DNA of 41,194 bases from JBBQXK01 sp038251625 (GCA_038251625.1 JBBSBE010000021.1:1-41194); one strand, 5' to 3'; counted from the stretch's first letter, positions 1 through 8,339 are shown. The notes: generated from the letters alone by a model not told the origin. Numbers and translations are program-made.

Positions 1-182
1 GCGCGGTGGGCAAATTCGATGGTCGCAAATCCCACGTGCGCGCCAAGGTCGATCACGATGTCGTCTTTGCTCACAAGCTGCGCCATTCGGCGCATGGCGC
101 GGGCGTCACTGTCCAACAGCGCGCCAGGCACCTTCATGCCAGAGCGACGGAAAATCGACCGCAGCGTCTTTTTCAGCTTCAA
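1..182 (-). CDS. FkbM-family SAM-dependent methyltransferase, N-terminal part (cut by window edge)
   Basis: The leftward frame reads about 60 codons from the edge. It begins with basic residues (KLKKTLRSIFRRSG) and then has the class I methyltransferase motif I, VIDLGAHVGFATIEFA, the SAM-binding loop typical of FkbM-type sugar O-methyltransferases. The C-terminal catalytic part lies outside the window, so the substrate cannot be judged. I placed the start at a TTG (182), which gives the expected short leader before motif I; an ATG at 137 is the alternative, and the frame stays open further upstream without a better start. The gene is divergent from neuC and separated from it by about 160 bases. 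FkbM methyltransferases often sit in polysaccharide clusters, which fits the genes to the right. The family call is fairly secure, the start is not. Confidence 0.65.
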   Translation of the reverse strand, partial: MKLKKTLRSIFRRSGMKVPGALLDSDARAMRRMAQLVSKDDIVIDLGAHVGFATIEFAHR

Positions 183-341
183 CTCGTCCCCCGCGCAACC
201 TGCCGTTGTCTCTTCTTCCGCCGCAAGCTGTACGCAAAGAAGGGGACAAGGTAAATCCAGTCGGTGCTTGCGCGCGCGCGTTTGCGATCTTAAACCCGCC
301 GACACGCCTGCCCCCCATCCCGAAACGGTGGCCGCTGCCTC

Positions 342-1463
342 ATGACCCGCCACCTTCTCTTCGTTACCGGTACCCGTGCCGATTTCGGCAAGCTCGAACC
401 GCTTGCCGCAGCCGCGCGCGATGCAGGGTTTGGCGTCGGGTTCTTCGTGACGGGCATGCACATGATGGATCGCTACGGTCTGACCAAGATGGAGGTGCAT
501 CGCACCCCCGGCATTGCAGTGCATGAATTCCTGAACCAGAGGCCCGGCGATGCGCAGGATGTCGTGCTGGCGAAAACGGTGATGGGCTTTTCGGACTACG
601 TCAAAGAGCACCGCCCCGACCTCATCATCACCCACGGCGACCGGGTCGAGGCGCTGGCCTGCACACTGGTGGCGGCCACCAACTACATCCGCTCGGCCCA
701 TATCGAGGGGGGCGAGGTGTCGGGCACGATCGACGAGATGTTCCGCCACTGCAACACCAAGCTTGCCTCGGCGCATTTCGTATCCTCTGACGCGGCCGCG
801 CGGCGGGTGATGGCGCTGGGGGAACCAGAGGAGGCGATCCATGTCATCGGCTCGCCCGAACTTGATTTTCACGCGCATTCCTCCGGCGTGACGCTGGACG
901 AGGTTCGGGCGCGTTATGGCATCGGTTTTGCAGATTACGGGATCGCAGTCCTGCACCCCGTCACATCCGAGGCAGATACGATGGGCGCGCAGGCAGAGGC
1001 GTTCTTCGGTGCGCTGGAGGCCTCGGGCCGCGCCTTCGTGGTGATCGCGCCAAACAATGATCCGGGATCAGAGGCGATCTTTGCCGTCTTGGCGCAACTG
1101 CCGCCCGACCGGTTCCGGGTACTGCCATCGATGCGCTTTGCGCATTTTTCGGAACTGATGAAGCATGCGGCCTGCATGGCTGGCAATTCCAGCGCCGGTG
1201 TGCGCGAGGCGCCCTTTCTGGGGCTGCCGTCGCTTGACGTGGGCACCCGGCAGAATCGCCGCTCGGACGCTCCCTCTATCCGTGCCTGCGTGGCAGATGA
1301 TCGTGGGGCGATCCTGACTTTCCTTTCCGAGGACTGGGGCCGAGCACATGCGCGCCATACCGGCTTTGGCGAAGGGCGGGCGGCGGATCGGTTCGTGTCG
1401 GTGCTGCGCGATCCGGCATTCTGGGCGCGCGGGCTGCAAAAGGAGTTTCGCGATCTTGGCTGA
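342..1463 (+). CDS. neuC: UDP-N-acetylglucosamine 2-epimerase (hydrolysing), NeuC/LegG-like
   Basis: Predicted cytoplasmic GT-B-fold enzyme of 373 residues. NeuC-type enzymes hydrolyse and epimerise UDP-GlcNAc or a 4-amino derivative to a free ManNAc-type sugar, the precursor condensed with PEP to make sialic or legionaminic acids. Visible family signatures are GTRADFGK (residues 10–17), HGDRVEALA (near 100) and AHIEGGEVSGTIDE (near 120), followed by a C-terminal GNSSAGVREAPFLGLP segment that binds the nucleotide in this fold. Length matches the family. It is the first gene of a rightward group and its stop overlaps the next start by 8 bases. Which UDP sugar it uses cannot be read from the sequence; no NeuB-like synthase is present here. 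The family call is confident, the exact substrate open. Confidence 0.85.
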   Translation: MTRHLLFVTGTRADFGKLEPLAAAARDAGFGVGFFVTGMHMMDRYGLTKMEVHRTPGIAVHEFLNQRPGDAQDVVLAKTVMGFSDYVKEHRPDLIITHGDRVEALACTLVAATNYIRSAHIEGGEVSGTIDEMFRHCNTKLASAHFVSSDAAARRVMALGEPEEAIHVIGSPELDFHAHSSGVTLDEVRARYGIGFADYGIAVLHPVTSEADTMGAQAEAFFGALEASGRAFVVIAPNNDPGSEAIFAVLAQLPPDRFRVLPSMRFAHFSELMKHAACMAGNSSAGVREAPFLGLPSLDVGTRQNRRSDAPSIRACVADDRGAILTFLSEDWGRAHARHTGFGEGRAADRFVSVLRDPAFWARGLQKEFRDLG

Positions 1464-2694
1464 TCGGCGAAGCTGGCAGACGGCGGCTTACCTCGCCGCT
1501 TCTCACGCCCTGCCGCTGGTCGCCCCGCTCGTTCTGCGCCGCAGGCTGGCGCGCGGGCGCGAAGACCCTGCGCGCTGGCGTGAAAAGCTGGGTGAAGCGG
1601 GGGCGGCGCGGCCCGAGGGGCCGCTCGTGTGGATGCACGCCGTCGGGGTGGGCGAGGTGATGGCGCTGCGGGGCCTCATTGCTGCCCTGGCGACGGGGAA
1701 CGCGGCGCTGACTTTCCTCGTCACGTCCAGCGCCCGGTCGTCGGCCGTGGTTCTGGCCGCCAACCTGCCGCCGCGCACAATCCACCAGTTCCTGCCGCTA
1801 GACGCGCCGCGCTATCTGGCACGGTTTCTGGATCATTGGCGCCCCGGCCTTTCGGTCTGGGCCGAGCAGGATCTCTGGCCCGGTGCGGTGATGGCATGTG
1901 CGTCGCGGGGCATACCGCTGGCGCTGGTGAACGCGCGGATGAACGATGGTGCGTTTGCCCGCCGCCAGCGCGCGATGGGGCTTTACGCTGATCTGCTTGG
2001 CGCATTCGGCTATCTTTCGGCGCAGGATGCCACGTCGGCCGCGCATCTGGCGCAGCTAGGCGGGCGCGAGGTTGCTGTGACGGGGTCGCTCAAGGCCGCC
2101 GCTCCGCCCCTGGCCTGCGATGAGGCTGAGCTTGCGCGGCTGCGCGCCGCGCTGGCGGGGCGCCCCGTCTGGGCCGCCACATCCACCCACCCCGGCGACG
2201 AAGCGGTGGCGGTAGCCGCACACCGGTTGCGGATGGCCGCAGCGCCCGACAGCCTTTTGATCCTTGCCCCGCGCGATCCGTCCCGTGAGGTCGAGTTCGG
2301 TGGCCTGCCGGTCGCCCGGCGCAGCGGGGGCGAGGCACCGGGCAATGGTGTCTACCTCGCCGACACGTTCGGAGAGCTTGGCCTTTGGTACCGTCTTGCG
2401 CCTGTGGCGCTGGTGGGCGGCGGGTTCGGCATCGGCGGGCACAATCCGTGGGAGGCTGCACGGCTGGGCTGCGCGGTGTTGCACGGGCCGGTGGTGCAGA
2501 ATTTCGCGTCCGATTACAAGGCGTTCCACGACGCGAATGCTGCCGTCTCTGTGCCAGACGCGACCGCGCTTGCAGCGGCGCTTTCCCGCCCCGATCTGCC
2601 CGCCATCGCCGCGCACGGGCACGCGCTGGCAAAGACCGGGATGGTCGGGATTGAGGCGCTGTCCACCCGGCTTCTGGCCATGGTGCGAACATGA
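1456..2694 (+). CDS. WaaA/KdtA-like (GT30) glycosyltransferase, copy 1
   Basis: 412 residues if started at the TTG at 1456, which overlaps the neuC stop and has an AAGGAG ribosome site 10 bases upstream. An in-frame ATG at 1348 would lie deep inside neuC and is unlikely. The protein has an N-terminal hydrophobic stretch (about 9–27), then HAVGVGEVMAL with the GT30 catalytic-base glutamate (residue 67), a segment WAEQDLWPG corresponding to the ETELWP motif of WaaA, and the C-terminal nucleotide-binding motif GGGFGIGGHNPWEAARLG (about 319–336). WaaA enzymes transfer Kdo from CMP-Kdo to lipid A at the inner membrane. The second similar gene follows directly, and a NeuA-like CMP-sugar synthetase is nearby, so the donor may be another CMP-ulosonate. 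That donor is inference. Confidence 0.75.
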   Translation: MADRRSWQTAAYLAASHALPLVAPLVLRRRLARGREDPARWREKLGEAGAARPEGPLVWMHAVGVGEVMALRGLIAALATGNAALTFLVTSSARSSAVVLAANLPPRTIHQFLPLDAPRYLARFLDHWRPGLSVWAEQDLWPGAVMACASRGIPLALVNARMNDGAFARRQRAMGLYADLLGAFGYLSAQDATSAAHLAQLGGREVAVTGSLKAAAPPLACDEAELARLRAALAGRPVWAATSTHPGDEAVAVAAHRLRMAAAPDSLLILAPRDPSREVEFGGLPVARRSGGEAPGNGVYLADTFGELGLWYRLAPVALVGGGFGIGGHNPWEAARLGCAVLHGPVVQNFASDYKAFHDANAAVSVPDATALAAALSRPDLPAIAAHGHALAKTGMVGIEALSTRLLAMVRT

Positions 2695-3962
2695 GCCTGC
2701 GCGTTTTCCTGCCGCTTTATACCGTGCTCTGGGCGGTGGGCCTGCCCGCCGTACTGGTCTACCTCTGGTTGCGCGGGCGGCGCGACCCCGGCTACCGCGC
2801 GCATCTGGGCGAGCGGTTCGGGCGCTACGCCCAACGCATGGATGGCGCGGTCTGGGTGCATGCGGTCAGCCTGGGAGAGGTGCGTTCCGCCGTGTCCTTC
2901 CTGCGCGCGCTGCTGGACCGGGGCGATCGGGTTGTGGTGACGCACCTGACCCCCGCAGGACGTCAGGAAACCAAGCGGCTTTTTGCGCCCGAGATCGCGG
3001 CGGGGCAAGTGGCGGCAGTCTGGCTTCCCTTCGAATTTGCATGGGCTTATCGGCGGTTCTTCGCGTCTTTCCACCCGCGCGCCGGTCTGGTGATGGAGGT
3101 CGAGCACTGGCCGCGCATGATCCTTGCCGCCGAAGCGGCCCGGGTGCCGCTTTTTCCCTGCAACGCACAATATCCGGCCGCCAGCTTTGCGCGTGACCGC
3201 ACCGCCCGCCGCTGGAGATCTGACCTGATGCGCCACTACGCGGGCGCTTTCGTGAAATCCGATCTGCAGGCCGAACGGTTCCGCGCCACGGGCCTTCGGG
3301 GCGTGGTGGTGACGGGCGAGACGCGGTTTGACCAGCCGATCCCGCAGGCACTTGTCGCCGCAGGGTTGGCGGTGCGCACTGCGCTGGCAAGGGGGCGCCC
3401 GGTTGTTACAATCGCGAGCGCGGTGGAGGGTGAGGATCCGATCTACCTTGCCGCCATCGCGACCCTTGGCCCCAACCCGCCGCTGATCGTCTATGTCCCG
3501 CGCCGACCCGAGCGGTTCGACGAGGTGGCCGCCGCGCTTGGCACCGCAGGGCTGCGCATCTTGCGCCGCTCAGATCTTGGGCGGGATTTCGCCGCGCCAT
3601 CAGGGGCTTTGGTGGATGTGCTTCTTGGCGATTCTCTGGGCGAGATGGTGGCTTATCTCGCCATGGCCGACCGTGTGGTGGTGGGTGGCGGCTTCACCCC
3701 CAAGGGCGCGCACAATATCATCGAGGCGCTGGCGATGGGCAAACCGGTGCTGACGGGACCCGTTACATGGCCCATCGAATATCCGTTCCGCGAGGCAGAG
3801 GAGGCAGGACTGGCCCGTTCGGTGCCGGACGCAGAGGCGCTCGCCGCGGCATTGGCCGTTCCCGCCCCGGTCGATCCCGCCCGGATTGCCGCCTTTGTCG
3901 CCGCTCATTCCGGCGCCGCAATGCGCACCCTGGCCGCACTTGACGCCGCTACCAGCCGCTGA
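2691..3962 (+). CDS. waaA: WaaA/KdtA-like (GT30) glycosyltransferase, copy 2
   Basis: 423 residues, start codon overlapping the preceding stop (ATGA, 2691–2694), so translation is probably coupled. It has an N-terminal membrane-anchor stretch (residues 8–27), HAVSLGEVRSA with the presumed catalytic glutamate (63), VMEVEHWPRM matching the METELWP region, FVKSDLQAERF, and GGGFTPKGAHNIIEALAMGKP (about 331–351) for nucleotide binding. These are all the hallmarks of Kdo transferase family GT30. It is clearly divergent from copy 1, so the pair is not a recent duplication. Either protein could be the housekeeping Kdo transferase; alternatively both serve the special sugar made by this locus. The gene end overlaps the end of the convergent dehydrogenase gene by 14 bases. 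Confidence 0.78.
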   Translation: MSLRVFLPLYTVLWAVGLPAVLVYLWLRGRRDPGYRAHLGERFGRYAQRMDGAVWVHAVSLGEVRSAVSFLRALLDRGDRVVVTHLTPAGRQETKRLFAPEIAAGQVAAVWLPFEFAWAYRRFFASFHPRAGLVMEVEHWPRMILAAEAARVPLFPCNAQYPAASFARDRTARRWRSDLMRHYAGAFVKSDLQAERFRATGLRGVVVTGETRFDQPIPQALVAAGLAVRTALARGRPVVTIASAVEGEDPIYLAAIATLGPNPPLIVYVPRRPERFDEVAAALGTAGLRILRRSDLGRDFAAPSGALVDVLLGDSLGEMVAYLAMADRVVVGGGFTPKGAHNIIEALAMGKPVLTGPVTWPIEYPFREAEEAGLARSVPDAEALAAALAVPAPVDPARIAAFVAAHSGAAMRTLAALDAATSR

Positions 3963-4737
3963 AGCCGCCATCCACATTGATGAACTGCCCTGTCATGTAG
4001 CCTGCCTGCGGGCTGCAGAGAAAGAGCATCGCATCGGCAATCTCGTCCGGCTGCGCCATGCGGCCTTGCATGATCAACTCGCCCACCCGGCGCTGAAACT
4101 CCTCCGAATGGCCATTGAACACGGCACCGGGTGCGATGGTGTTGACCGTGGCCTTCCGTGGCGCCCAATAACCGGCCAGCCACAAGGTCAGCCCGTGAAT
4201 GCCCGCCTTGGTGGTCGAATAGGCGCTGAAAGACCGGAACGGCATGCCTTCATAGATCGCGTGATGGGGGCCGTTGAGGGCATACATCGAGGCCACGTTG
4301 ATCAGTGTGCAGGGATAATGCCCCACGATATCGCGGTCCATCTGACGGGCCACCATGAAAGCGCCGGTCAGGTTCGTGCGCAGGGTGCGTTCCCAATCCT
4401 CCACGCTCGTATTGGCGAAATCGGGGAAGGGCTTGCCCGCGCCCATCAGCAACTCGCCCGTGATGGCCGCGTTGTTCAGCACGACGTTCGGCTGCCATCC
4501 TTCGGCCATGACGCGTGCAAAGATCTCTGTCACCTGTGTTTCGTCCGCCACATCAAGGGGATGGAAGCGGAAGTTCGGGTGATCGCCATGCGCCTCGACC
4601 AGCGCATCGGCACGGGCGCCCGGCAGGTCGGACGCGATCACCCGCGCGCCCCCGGCCAGCATCCGGCGCACATAGGTGCGACCAAGCACACCGCCAGAGC
4701 CGGTAATGAAGATCGTGCGGGCGGAAAGATCGGTCAT
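3949..4737 (-). CDS. Short-chain dehydrogenase/reductase (PtmA-like)
   Basis: 262-residue classical SDR. The NAD(P)-binding turn reads FITGSGGVLGRTY (about 9–21), then NNAAITG, and the catalytic motif YSTTK (Tyr and Lys of YxxxK), ending with the usual GQFINVDGGFSGW C-terminus. The start at 4737 overlaps the stop of the cytidylyltransferase gene (4734–4737, ATGA), placing it third in a leftward trio. SDRs of this kind accompany CMP-nonulosonate genes, for example PtmA beside PtmB in Campylobacter flagellar sugar loci, but the reaction it performs here is not determined by sequence. The motif GSGGVLG differs slightly from the canonical TGxxxGIG. The SDR family is certain; the PtmA likeness is an inference from context. 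Confidence 0.8.
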   Translation of the reverse strand: MTDLSARTIFITGSGGVLGRTYVRRMLAGGARVIASDLPGARADALVEAHGDHPNFRFHPLDVADETQVTEIFARVMAEGWQPNVVLNNAAITGELLMGAGKPFPDFANTSVEDWERTLRTNLTGAFMVARQMDRDIVGHYPCTLINVASMYALNGPHHAIYEGMPFRSFSAYSTTKAGIHGLTLWLAGYWAPRKATVNTIAPGAVFNGHSEEFQRRVGELIMQGRMAQPDEIADAMLFLCSPQAGYMTGQFINVDGGFSGW

Positions 4738-5429
4738 GGGGTGGTCCTTGTCATCAGCCATTCGACCATGTCGAAGTCGAAGGGGGTGTCGATATCCACA
4801 CAGCGCTCGGGCGGCATGAGGAAGGGGATCACGCGTCCGCCCCAAAGGCTGGTCGAGGCGCGCAGGTAGGCGGGGGCGACAACGTAGGTGGACGCCGCAT
4901 GTTCATACACAACGGGCGCCTGCTGGCGCGCAACCACGCCACCCGGCAGGGGTTTGGAGACGTGCAGCGCGCCCGTCGCATCAGGCTCTACCAGATTGAA
5001 ATAGGGGTTCTTTCGCGCCTCGCAGCACGACATCACCATATCGGGCGCGTCGCTGGCAAAAAGCGCCAGCGCGCCGTCGATATCGGCGGAAAGGCGAAGC
5101 GGCGAGGTGCAGTCGAGATCCAGAAACGCGGTGACGGGTGCGTCCAGAAGCGGCTCTGACACCGCCAGCGCATGCTGCCAGACGCCCCATTTTCCCGCCG
5201 TATCGGTGGCCAGATGCGCGGGCCTTGTGCCGATCGGCAGCGCGCCGCGCGAAACTGCATGCGCATAGATCGCCTCGTCATCGGTAGAGACGACGACCGC
5301 ATCGACCAGCGGATGCGCAAAAAGCTGATCCAGCGACCAGTCGATCAAGGGTTTGCCAGCGAGAGGGCGAAAGTTCTTGCCCGGCACCCCTTTGGAGCCT
5401 TTGCGCGCACCGATATGGCCCAGGATCAT
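4734..5429 (-). CDS. neuA: CMP-sugar synthetase, acylneuraminate cytidylyltransferase family (NeuA/PtmB-like)
   Basis: 231 residues with the nucleotide-binding signature IGARKGSKGVPGKNF (about 6–20), VVVSTDDEAI, FLDLDCTSPLR and the C-terminal DIDTPFDFDMVE that mark NeuA-type enzymes. These transfer CMP from CTP to the anomeric hydroxyl of a nonulosonic or related ulosonic acid. The SKG(I/V)P(G/R)KN signature and the TSPLR segment favour NeuA over KdsB. The start at 5429 overlaps the upstream dehydrogenase stop (5426–5429) and the end overlaps the SDR start, so three genes are translationally coupled. Its product would be a logical donor for the two GT30-like enzymes converging from the left. 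Sugar specificity is unknown. Confidence 0.85.
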   Translation of the reverse strand: MILGHIGARKGSKGVPGKNFRPLAGKPLIDWSLDQLFAHPLVDAVVVSTDDEAIYAHAVSRGALPIGTRPAHLATDTAGKWGVWQHALAVSEPLLDAPVTAFLDLDCTSPLRLSADIDGALALFASDAPDMVMSCCEARKNPYFNLVEPDATGALHVSKPLPGGVVARQQAPVVYEHAASTYVVAPAYLRASTSLWGGRVIPFLMPPERCVDIDTPFDFDMVEWLMTRTTP

Positions 5430-6370
5430 GGAATGTCCTTCCGGATCGCGCCGCCGAAATGCCGCGCCTCCCAGGCGCTGGCGATCAGGCGACAACTGTC
5501 TTGCACGCGGTCGAACCGGGGCAGGTGCGGGTTGTCCGACGGCGCGCGCCCGCCAGCCAGCGCCAGAAAATCACGCATCGCTTCCATGAACATCCCATTG
5601 CGGTCTTGCGGATGCAGGGCGACCTTGGGGCCGGACATGAGGATCGTCTCATAACGTGCGGCTGCGTAATCGTAATCGTGGCTTGCATTGATGCCGTCAA
5701 GCCGCGTGTGGCGCACAAGCCGGGGGCAAAGGTAATCCATCGCCACCGTGCCCACCGCACCGGTCGGTGTGGCCAAGGTCAGCAGGCTGGCCATATCGAC
5801 ACGGGGATAGCCGGGATGGCCCAGGCTTTCGACCGCGCGCAAAGCGAGGCCAGGGAAAAGGCATGCGGCCATGTCGATCTCGTGGCACAGGTCGAGCAGC
5901 ACACCGCCGCCTTCGGCCCGTGCCGCATAGCTTTCGGAAAAGCGCCAGTTCGCGCGCCATTGCGTGACGTCATGCCCGATGGTGAAGGCGAAACGGAACA
6001 CATCGGACAGGTCGCTTGCCGCCAAGACGCGGAAGGCCACGTGATATCGCATCATGAAACCCACCATCGAACGGGCGGCCACGGGGGCTGCCGCGGCGGC
6101 AATGGCGTCAAGGTCGGACAACCGGTAGGCCAACGGTTTTTCGCAATAAAACGGCACATTGGCCTGCGCAGAAACCACGATCAGCGGCAGCCGGATATCG
6201 GTCGCCGTGGCGATGACAGCCGCCCCGAAGCCACCCGTGGCAAGCCGCGCCGCCACATCCTCGACCGACGTCTCGCGCCAGGGCAAAAGCACCACACCCG
6301 CGCCAAGATCGCGCAGGTTCTGCGCGTGGCGCCGCCCGATCGAGCCTGCACCGATCACCAGAACCTGCAT
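5426..6370 (-). CDS. Gfo/Idh/MocA-family oxidoreductase
   Basis: 314 residues. The Rossmann motif is VIGAGSIGRRHAQNLRDLG (about 5–23), followed by the family's EKP motif (YCEKPLAY) that holds the active-site lysine and nicotinamide, and a C-terminal alpha/beta domain with ALLDLCHEID-like spacing (GGGVLLDLCHEIDMA). Members oxidise or reduce sugars or sugar acids with NAD(P). A clear ribosome site (AGGAGGG) lies just upstream of the ATG. It is the first gene of the leftward trio with the CMP-sugar synthetase and the SDR, so it likely modifies the same sugar. Enzymes of this type sit beside NeuA and NeuB homologues in other surface-sugar loci. The substrate cannot be deduced. Confidence 0.8.
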   Translation of the reverse strand: MQVLVIGAGSIGRRHAQNLRDLGAGVVLLPWRETSVEDVAARLATGGFGAAVIATATDIRLPLIVVSAQANVPFYCEKPLAYRLSDLDAIAAAAAPVAARSMVGFMMRYHVAFRVLAASDLSDVFRFAFTIGHDVTQWRANWRFSESYAARAEGGGVLLDLCHEIDMAACLFPGLALRAVESLGHPGYPRVDMASLLTLATPTGAVGTVAMDYLCPRLVRHTRLDGINASHDYDYAAARYETILMSGPKVALHPQDRNGMFMEAMRDFLALAGGRAPSDNPHLPRFDRVQDSCRLIASAWEARHFGGAIRKDIP

Positions 6371-6430
6371 GTTCCCTCCTGCGTCGGCGGCACGCTATCG
6401 CCCCGTTGAGGCTGGCGCAATCCGCACCGC

Positions 6431-6458
6431 TTGCCCGGGCGCCGCACATCGGCTATCC
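6431..6458 (+). promoter_or_regulatory. Candidate sigma-70 promoter for tRNA-Val
   Basis: TTGCCC (6431–6436) and CTATCC (6453–6458) are separated by 16 bases and end about 12 bases before the mature tRNA. The position is right and both boxes are partial matches. No experimental support is possible from sequence. Confidence 0.35.
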
Positions 6459-6469
6459 GGGGACGGCCC

Positions 6470-6545
6470 GGGTGATTAGCTCAGTTGGTAGAGCGCCTCG
6501 TTTACACCGAGGATGTCGGGAGTTCGAGTCTCTCATCACCCACCA
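6470..6545 (+). tRNA. tRNA-Val (anticodon TAC)
   Basis: The 76-base gene folds as a complete cloverleaf. The acceptor stem GGGTGAT pairs with ATCACCC, the D arm contains AGCTCAGTTGGTAGAGC, the anticodon stem CCTCG/CGAGG encloses loop TTTACAC with anticodon TAC at 6503–6505, and the T arm is GGGAG-TTCGAGT-CTCTC. The discriminator base is A and the CCA end is encoded. The SLC13 permease starts only 31 bases downstream with no convincing terminator between them. Confidence 0.97.
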
Positions 6546-6576
6546 TTCGCCCGATGGGCCGTTGTGAAGGGGCGTA

Positions 6577-8337
6577 ATGACCGAAGCGCAGATCAGTATT
6601 CTGGCCATTCTGGCCGCGACCGTGGGTCTGTTCCTGTGGGGGCGGTTTCGGCATGACGTGGTGGCGCTGGCCGCACTTCTGGCTGCCGTGATTGCGGGTG
6701 TGGTGCCGGGGGCCGCGGCCTTTCAGGGCTTTGCGCACCCGGCTGTCATCACCGTTGCGTCCGTCCTTATCCTCAGCCGTGGGCTGCAGAATTCGGGCGC
6801 GGTTGACCTGATGGCCGGATACGTGATTCCGCGCGGGGCCGGGCGGATGGTCAGCCTTCTTGCGCTTTGCGGGCTTGGGGCGGCACTGTCGGGCTTCATG
6901 AACAACGTGGGCGCGATGGCGCTTTTGATGCCCGTCGCGGTGCAGCTTGCCGGGCGGCTGGACCTTGCGCCGGGGCAGGTGCTGATGCCGCTGGCGTTTT
7001 CCACCATCCTAGGTGGCATGACCACGCTTGTGGGCACGCCGCCGAACCTCATCGTATCTGGCTTCCGGGCAGAGGCAGGGCTTGGCGCATTCGGCATGTT
7101 CGCCTTCACGCCGGTGGGACTTGCCGTCGCCTTGGCGGGCCTCGCGCTTATCTGCACCATCGGCTGGCGGCTGGTGCCTGCGCGCAAAGCGGCATCGGGG
7201 GATGAGTTCGAAACCGGCGCCTACATGACCGAGGCGCGGGTGCCCGAGGGGGCCAAGGCGGTGGACCAGACGCTGCGCGAGATCGAGACGGTGCTGGAAG
7301 CCGCGGATGCGCAGGTGCTGGCGTTGATCCGGGGCACGGTTCGCCTTGACGCGCCGCGCGGCAGCCGCAGGGTGCAGGCGGGCGATGTGCTGGTGTTGGA
7401 GGCGGCGGCGGCCGATCTGGGCGAAGCGCTGGCGCGGCTGGGGCTGGTCCTTGAGGCGGCAGATGAGAAGGCGCCGAAAGAGGAGGCGATGCTGCGCGAA
7501 TACGTGGTGCGCCCCGGATCGCCCCTCGAAGGGCGGTCGGCGCGCGATCTGCGCCTGCGGTCGCGGCATGGCGTGAACCTTGTGGCCGTCTCGCGCGAGG
7601 GGCGGCGCAGCCGGGCGCGGCTGCGGACGCTGCGCATCCGGTCGGGCGATCTGATCCTGATGCAGGGGCCCTTGGAGACGTTGAGCGATTTCGCCTCCGA
7701 CATGGGCGCGGTGCCCTTGGCCGAGCGTGAAATCGGCCTGCGCGACCGCAAGATGGCGGCGCTGTCGGTGGCGATCATGGCCGGGTCGGTGGGGCTGGCG
7801 GCTTTCGGGCTTTTGCCCGCCGCTGTGGCCTTCGCGCTGGGGGTGCTGGCGACGATGCTGGCGCAGACCGTACCTTTGCGTAACCTTTACAACGCGATAG
7901 ACTGGCCAATAATCGTGCTTCTGGCGGCCTTGATCCCGGTGGCGGGCGCGATGGAGACGACGGGGGCGGCGGAATTGCTGGCCCGGTTCCTGGTCGATAC
8001 GCTGACGGGGGGCAGTGCCATAGGCGCGCTTGCACTGGTGCTGGTGGTCACGATGACCCTGTCGGACGTGATGAACAACGCGGCGACTGCGGCGGTGATG
8101 TGCCCCATCGCGCTGGGAATCGCGGCAACGCTTGGCGTCAGCCCCGACAGCTTTCTGATGGCGGTGGCCATCGGGGCGTCCTGCGCGTTCCTGACGCCCA
8201 TAGGGCACCAGAACAACACGTTGATCCTTGGCCCCGGCGGCTTTGCGTTCAGCGATTACTGGCGGCTCGGCCTGCCGATGGAGGTTCTGGTGGTGGGGGT
8301 CAGCCTGCCCTTGCTGTTGGTTGTGTGGCCGCTCTGA
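6577..8337 (+). CDS. SLC13/CitMHS-type permease with two RCK_C domains
   Basis: 586 residues. Hydrophobic segments occupy roughly residues 1–200 and 390–586, and a soluble central part (about 205–370) carries two TrkA-C/RCK_C regulatory modules. The first half has MNNVGAMALLMP and the re-entrant-loop signature ILGGMTTLVGTPPNLIVSGF; the second half has the matching MNNAATAAVMCPIA and FLTPIGHQNN. This inverted-repeat arrangement is typical of the divalent-anion/sodium symporter (DASS) family, which imports dicarboxylates, sulfate or similar anions. The RCK_C insert is characteristic of the SLC13 branch annotated in many bacteria as sulfate or unknown anion permeases. The ATG follows AAGGGG. It lies just behind tRNA-Val and may be cotranscribed with it. 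The substrate is not predictable. Confidence 0.88.
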   Translation: MTEAQISILAILAATVGLFLWGRFRHDVVALAALLAAVIAGVVPGAAAFQGFAHPAVITVASVLILSRGLQNSGAVDLMAGYVIPRGAGRMVSLLALCGLGAALSGFMNNVGAMALLMPVAVQLAGRLDLAPGQVLMPLAFSTILGGMTTLVGTPPNLIVSGFRAEAGLGAFGMFAFTPVGLAVALAGLALICTIGWRLVPARKAASGDEFETGAYMTEARVPEGAKAVDQTLREIETVLEAADAQVLALIRGTVRLDAPRGSRRVQAGDVLVLEAAAADLGEALARLGLVLEAADEKAPKEEAMLREYVVRPGSPLEGRSARDLRLRSRHGVNLVAVSREGRRSRARLRTLRIRSGDLILMQGPLETLSDFASDMGAVPLAEREIGLRDRKMAALSVAIMAGSVGLAAFGLLPAAVAFALGVLATMLAQTVPLRNLYNAIDWPIIVLLAALIPVAGAMETTGAAELLARFLVDTLTGGSAIGALALVLVVTMTLSDVMNNAATAAVMCPIALGIAATLGVSPDSFLMAVAIGASCAFLTPIGHQNNTLILGPGGFAFSDYWRLGLPMEVLVVGVSLPLLLVVWPL

Positions 8338-8339
8338 CG

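Noticed and set aside
269..281. Alternating CG run as a possible Z-DNA site
   Set aside because: Short and common in GC-rich DNA; no functional evidence.
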